From NCBI GenBank assembly GCA_004357005.1, contig SMWH01000148.1:1-9290 (forward strand): a stretch of 9,290 nucleotides of DNA, given 5' to 3'. Position numbers and translations under genes: made by a program. Shown here in pieces: positions 6,531-9,290 of this stretch. A model generated the notes under the pieces. That model searched no databases, had not been told where the DNA came from, and saw only the letters and a program-made list of their open reading frames with translations. This DNA is from Gammaproteobacteria bacterium (GTDB taxonomy: Bacteria > Pseudomonadota > Gammaproteobacteria > SMWH01). The first letter of the stretch is position 1. The number at the start of each line of letters is the position of its first letter.

Positions 6531-6956
6531 TCAGGAATCCCCGACCAGGCGCGCGTCAACTCTCGCGGGCCTGCGGCGTAACACAAACGCCGCCATGACG
6601 ACCGCGATACCCGCCATCATTACTGAAACGGGGTCAGTCGGCCAGCCCAGGGACAACGCCAAAGCGTGCCCGGCAGCTGCACCCACTACCAGTGCCATTA
6701 GAAACGTACCGTACAGACGCAGAGATGCCCGCACCAGCCCCCGCTCGTCCACGCCTATGGTGACGCGATCGCCGGTGGCAACATCCAGATCATTGGGTAC
6801 TTCCAGCCGCGTGGCGCGGCTGCTCAGCAGACGAGCGAAAAGGCCCGCACCACAACCTCGCCCGGCAGCGCAGGCTTCACAATGCTGAATGGGTTCAGTC
6901 TCGATAATGGCCCGATCGCCGGACAACGATACCACCGACCCTTGCTGCGTGATCAT
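6531..6956 (-). CDS. rseC: RseC/MucC family inner-membrane regulator
   Basis: RseC (MucC) proteins are inner-membrane proteins that modulate sigma-E activity and are linked to redox-related functions. Their exact biochemical role is not settled. The 141-residue protein has an N-terminal cytoplasmic domain with a Cys cluster (C26, C29 and C35 in HCEACAAGRGCGAG), typical of the family. Two membrane segments follow at about 79-101 and 108-126, ending in a basic tail (RRRPARVDAR). Its ATG at 6956 overlaps the rseB stop as ATGA, indicating translational coupling. The 32-bp gap to mucD carries that gene's ribosome-binding site. Confidence 0.93.
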   Translation of the reverse strand: MITQQGSVVSLSGDRAIIETEPIQHCEACAAGRGCGAGLFARLLSSRATRLEVPNDLDVATGDRVTIGVDERGLVRASLRLYGTFLMALVVGAAAGHALALSLGWPTDPVSVMMAGIAVVMAAFVLRRRPARVDARLVGDS

Positions 6957-7927
6957 TGACCCGCGACGCGAATCGGCTCGACGGAACGCCCCATGCTTTC
7001 GACGGTCACCTGTGGCACTTCACCGACAACCGTCACCTGGTGCTCACCATCGGTCACGCTGTACAGACTCAGCCCGCCGATCCGGGAGTAACCCTCCGGG
7101 GATTCTTCTTCGCCGGCCGGTTCTACATAGACAGACACCGACGCCAATCCGTCGCTGAATACCAGATGGCTAACCCTGGATTCGCGTCCCGGGAGTTTCT
7201 CCCTGCTGTATCCCGTCAGTTCGAACCCATCGGGAAGTGCTTTCACTATCCAGTCGCGGCGAACGGATTCCGTTCCCGGTTCCGGTTCATCACGGAACCA
7301 GGTAAAACCCTCGGTGCGTGTAGTCGCTTTCAACGCGTTGTCCGGGATATGGCCACCGATAGTGATGGATGTGAACATCACCTGTTCGATGGGCAACTCG
7401 CTTTCATCCAGGAGTTCCGATCGCAGCAACATGCCGCTCTTTTCCTCCAGCCACAGCCGGTAACCGTAGCGAAAGCCGTCCCTGGGGCGAATATCCAGGA
7501 CCCGGGCGTCCAGCCCGGCAACCCGATCGGATCCGAGCATGACGAACTGGTAACTGTTACCAACCTTCTCGAACTGCCGCCCCAGTGATGGAAACAATCC
7601 GGCAAGACGCTCGTCAACCACAACCGAACGGTCATCGGTAAAAAAAAAGGTGACTTTCTGGTTTTCGCGCACGATCTCCCGCCGTGATCCGGACAGGGAC
7701 ACCAGACGTTCCCGTTCACCGTGCTCGTCCACGCGGTGAACGATGTACATGGTCTCCAGTTCGCCCTCGTGGGAATAGATAAAGGTGCCCTCGTAGTTCA
7801 GGGATTGGACGGCCCGGGACATCCGGTCGAGCCAGGCTTTACCCGCGATTTGCTCATCAGCGGAGACCCCGGAACATGCCACCACGAAGACGGCGAGAAC
7901 GGTCCAACGGAGCAACGCCGGTCTCAT
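6953..7927 (-). CDS. rseB: Periplasmic sigma-E regulator RseB/MucB
   Basis: RseB binds the periplasmic part of RseA and shields it from DegS-type cleavage, and it senses lipopolysaccharide or mislocalised envelope components. The 324-residue length is near the family norm. After a signal sequence the mature protein shows the RseB pattern: SLNYEGTFIYSHEGELETMYIVHR (about 42-65), DIRPRDGFRYGYRLWLEEKSGMLLRSELLD in the lipoprotein-carrier-like large domain, and a smaller C-terminal domain with LPDGFELTGY, VFSDGLASVSVYVE and QVTVVGEVP. The N-terminus has a possible lipobox, V15-V16-A17-C18, and also a plausible signal peptidase I site after VSA at 23, so membrane anchoring is uncertain. It is ATGA-coupled to both rseA and rseC. 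Confidence 0.95.
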   Translation of the reverse strand: MRPALLRWTVLAVFVVACSGVSADEQIAGKAWLDRMSRAVQSLNYEGTFIYSHEGELETMYIVHRVDEHGERERLVSLSGSRREIVRENQKVTFFFTDDRSVVVDERLAGLFPSLGRQFEKVGNSYQFVMLGSDRVAGLDARVLDIRPRDGFRYGYRLWLEEKSGMLLRSELLDESELPIEQVMFTSITIGGHIPDNALKATTRTEGFTWFRDEPEPGTESVRRDWIVKALPDGFELTGYSREKLPGRESRVSHLVFSDGLASVSVYVEPAGEEESPEGYSRIGGLSLYSVTDGEHQVTVVGEVPQVTVESMGRSVEPIRVAGQ

Positions 7928-8646
7928 CGCACGTCGGATCGAACGTCAGCTTGCTGCTCGGGAACCAACGCGTAGTCAGCACTTACCACGCGCGCATAGT
8001 TCACGAACCCCGCGCCTCCCTGCCGGGACGCGTACTGGTTATGTTTGATCAGATAGCTGTTGTACTTGTCGCGTTCTCGCGGCTGCGTTTCCCAGTAGTA
8101 CACCGGGTGCGACGTACGAATCTGGTCCGTCGAACTGGCCTGCATTCCCACATGACGGGCAGTGCCCGGCCCACCGTCTGCGGCGGGAATCGGCCGGATG
8201 GCCTGGATGCCCAGATCGCGGGCCAGCGACAAATTGCGCTGGGGCAATGCGGCCGGGTTGTTTGCCGCAGCAACTTCTTCATTCGCCCCCGGGATTGTCG
8301 GCAACCCCGCGTCCTGATAAACCAGCACGGCAAACGCCATTACAGACGCCGCCAGCGCCAGGCCGCCGCCCCAGTACGCCCCGCGCGCCGCATGACGTCG
8401 CCATGGCGCGGGACCAAGGACAATCGGTTCAGCCCGCAACCGGTCTGCTATGCGGTCCGCAAAATGTTCATCAGAGAAAAGAACAGGAACATGCCGCATG
8501 ACGTCGCCGATGATGCAGTAGTGTTCCCAGTGATCCCGGGCTTCCGGGTCGGATTCAACACGCTCAAGCGCAGCGCGTGAACGAAATTTGCCAAGTTCCC
8601 CGTCAAGCAAACAGGAAATGTCCTCTTGGGAGGTCTTTTCTTTCAT
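7924..8646 (-). CDS. rseA: Anti-sigma-E factor RseA/MucA
   Basis: RseA holds RpoE inactive at the inner membrane until stepwise proteolysis (DegS/AlgW, then RseP) releases it. The 240-residue protein has a cytoplasmic sigma-binding domain (about 1-75) with ISCLLDGEL, HWEHYCIIGDVMR and a FADRIADRLRAEP helix. One membrane segment lies at about 92-110, followed by a periplasmic region. The C-terminal stretch YNSYLIKHNQYASRQGG..GFVNYARVV resembles the MucA/RseA C-terminal motif that contacts RseB. I could not locate the site-1 cleavage position. The start at 8646 is 30 bp after the rpoE stop, with only a weak Shine-Dalgarno sequence. The stop overlaps the rseB start as ATGA. Confidence 0.94.
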   Translation of the reverse strand: MKEKTSQEDISCLLDGELGKFRSRAALERVESDPEARDHWEHYCIIGDVMRHVPVLFSDEHFADRIADRLRAEPIVLGPAPWRRHAARGAYWGGGLALAASVMAFAVLVYQDAGLPTIPGANEEVAAANNPAALPQRNLSLARDLGIQAIRPIPAADGGPGTARHVGMQASSTDQIRTSHPVYYWETQPRERDKYNSYLIKHNQYASRQGGAGFVNYARVVSADYALVPEQQADVRSDVR

Positions 8647-8676
8647 CGGGGCATCCGTTTTTTGCGTTGTTAGTCT

Positions 8677-9261
8677 CTACTCTTCGCGTCCCAGTAGAGG
8701 CCGGATTTCATTTTCAATCGTTTCCCGCGCCCTGAAGATGCGGGAACGTACCGTGCCGATCGGGCAATCCATTGCCTCGGCGATTTCTTCGTAACTCAGT
8801 CCTTCAATCTCACGCAGCGTGATGGCCTCTCGCAATTCGTCGGGAAGCGCCTGGATGGTCGCGTAGATGCGCTCCTGTGTCTCGGCGCGCTCCAATTCCC
8901 GTTCCGGCGTGTCACTGTGCTTGAGACGGTTGTAACCCTCGAATTGTTCCGCATCTTGCGGATCAATATCGCTGAGTGGCGGCCTGCGACCCTGGGCCAC
9001 CAGGTGGTTCTTCGCGGTATTGATGGCGATCCGGTACAGCCAGGTATAGAACGCGCTGTCGCCACGAAACTTCCCAATGGCCCGATAGGCCTTGATGAAG
9101 GTTTCCTGTGAGACATCCAGCGTTTCCGCATGGTCATGGATATAACGGCCAATCAGGCTGACAATCTTGTTTTGATACTTCCGGACGAGAATATCGAAAG
9201 CATCTTTGTCACCGCGCTGAACCCGTTCGACCAGGAGTTGGTCGATCTGCCGGTCGCTCAT
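8677..9261 (-). CDS. rpoE: ECF RNA polymerase sigma factor RpoE/AlgU
   Basis: This sigma-E family factor directs RNA polymerase to envelope-stress genes, usually including its own operon. The 194-residue protein is close to E. coli RpoE (191). Region sigma-2 carries GDKDAFDILVRKYQ, SQETFIKAYRA (51-61) and FRGDSAFYTWLYRIAINTAK (65-84), followed by NHLVAQGRRPP. Region sigma-4 (about 132-183) carries ALPDELREAITLREIEGLSY and the helix-turn-helix IAEAMDCPIGTVRSRIFRAR. ATG at 9261 matches the conserved MSxxxxDxxLVERVQxGD start. A duplicated ATGAGCG lies 13 bp upstream, out of frame. The promoter lies outside the window, since only 29 bp of upstream sequence is visible. Autoregulation is expected from the family but not seen here. 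Confidence 0.97.
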   Translation of the reverse strand: MSDRQIDQLLVERVQRGDKDAFDILVRKYQNKIVSLIGRYIHDHAETLDVSQETFIKAYRAIGKFRGDSAFYTWLYRIAINTAKNHLVAQGRRPPLSDIDPQDAEQFEGYNRLKHSDTPERELERAETQERIYATIQALPDELREAITLREIEGLSYEEIAEAMDCPIGTVRSRIFRARETIENEIRPLLGREE

Positions 9262-9274
9262 ACGGGGCGCTCAT
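9209..9274 (-). other. Short ORF from the duplicated ATG, overlapping the rpoE 5' end
   Basis: The upstream ATG at 9274 opens a 21-codon frame (beginning MSAPYERPADRP) that enters rpoE in the +1-shifted frame and ends at TGA 9211-9209. It has no obvious Shine-Dalgarno sequence and no recognisable product. It may be only a by-product of the duplication, or it could lower rpoE initiation by drawing ribosomes. Confidence that it is translated is low. Confidence 0.2.
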
Positions 9275-9279
9275 ACGGG
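9255..9279. repeat. 12-bp direct repeat (period 13) duplicating the rpoE start region
   Basis: CGCTCATACGGG on the plus strand occurs at 9255-9266 and 9268-9279, separated by one G. On the coding strand each copy contains CCCGTATGAGCG, so the rpoE start codon and its near surroundings are present twice, 13 bp apart and therefore in different frames. Confidence 0.85.
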
Positions 9280-9290
9280 CCCCGGCTTCC

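Noticed and set aside
7876..8580. Long plus-strand open frame opposite rseA (234 codons), with similar ones at 6956-7588, 5185-5826, 2727-3287 and 1995-2531
   Set aside because: Each lies antisense to a firmly identified gene, shows no recognisable domain, and is rich in the Arg, Pro and His typical of shadow frames in GC-rich DNA.

Overview
The window carries one continuous block of genes, all on the minus strand, so transcription runs from high to low coordinates. The order is rpoE (algU) - rseA (mucA) - rseB (mucB) - rseC (mucC) - mucD (degP-like) - lepA - lepB - DUF4845 gene - rnc - era - recO (N-terminal part only). From memory of the family this is the gene order of the algU-mucABCD / lepA-lepB-rnc-era-recO region of Pseudomonas and many other gammaproteobacteria. 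The moderately GC-rich sequence and proteins resembling both E. coli and Pseudomonas orthologues point to a gammaproteobacterium. The genus cannot be fixed from the sequence alone.

Region 1 (9261 to 5095) is the envelope-stress module. It encodes the ECF sigma factor RpoE, its membrane-spanning anti-sigma factor RseA, the periplasmic RseB that protects RseA, the inner-membrane protein RseC, and a periplasmic HtrA-type protease/chaperone. The rseA/rseB and rseB/rseC junctions are both ATGA overlaps, so these genes are probably translationally coupled.

Region 2 (5094 to 4912) is the 183-bp mucD-lepA junction. It is not ordinary spacer: it holds a perfect 26-bp inverted repeat with a 24-bp loop, a third near-identical copy of the same repeat core, and a 12-bp tandem duplication. 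The cluster begins directly after the mucD stop codon. This is the most unusual structure in the window and looks like a small dispersed-repeat (REP/MITE-like) element inside a conserved operon.

Region 3 (4911 to 1) is the housekeeping block: translation GTPase EF4 (LepA), leader peptidase (LepB), a small pilin-like DUF4845 membrane protein, RNase III, the ribosome-assembly GTPase Era, and the start of the DNA-repair protein RecO. RNase III has Asn where a metal-binding Asp is expected, and a 153-bp leader with small dyads precedes rnc. LepB serves protein export, LepA, RNase III and Era serve translation and ribosome maturation, and the upstream module adjusts the envelope to stress. I found no plus-strand gene, tRNA, rRNA, CRISPR array or transposase gene, and no wholly new multi-gene system. 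The novelty here is in local details.
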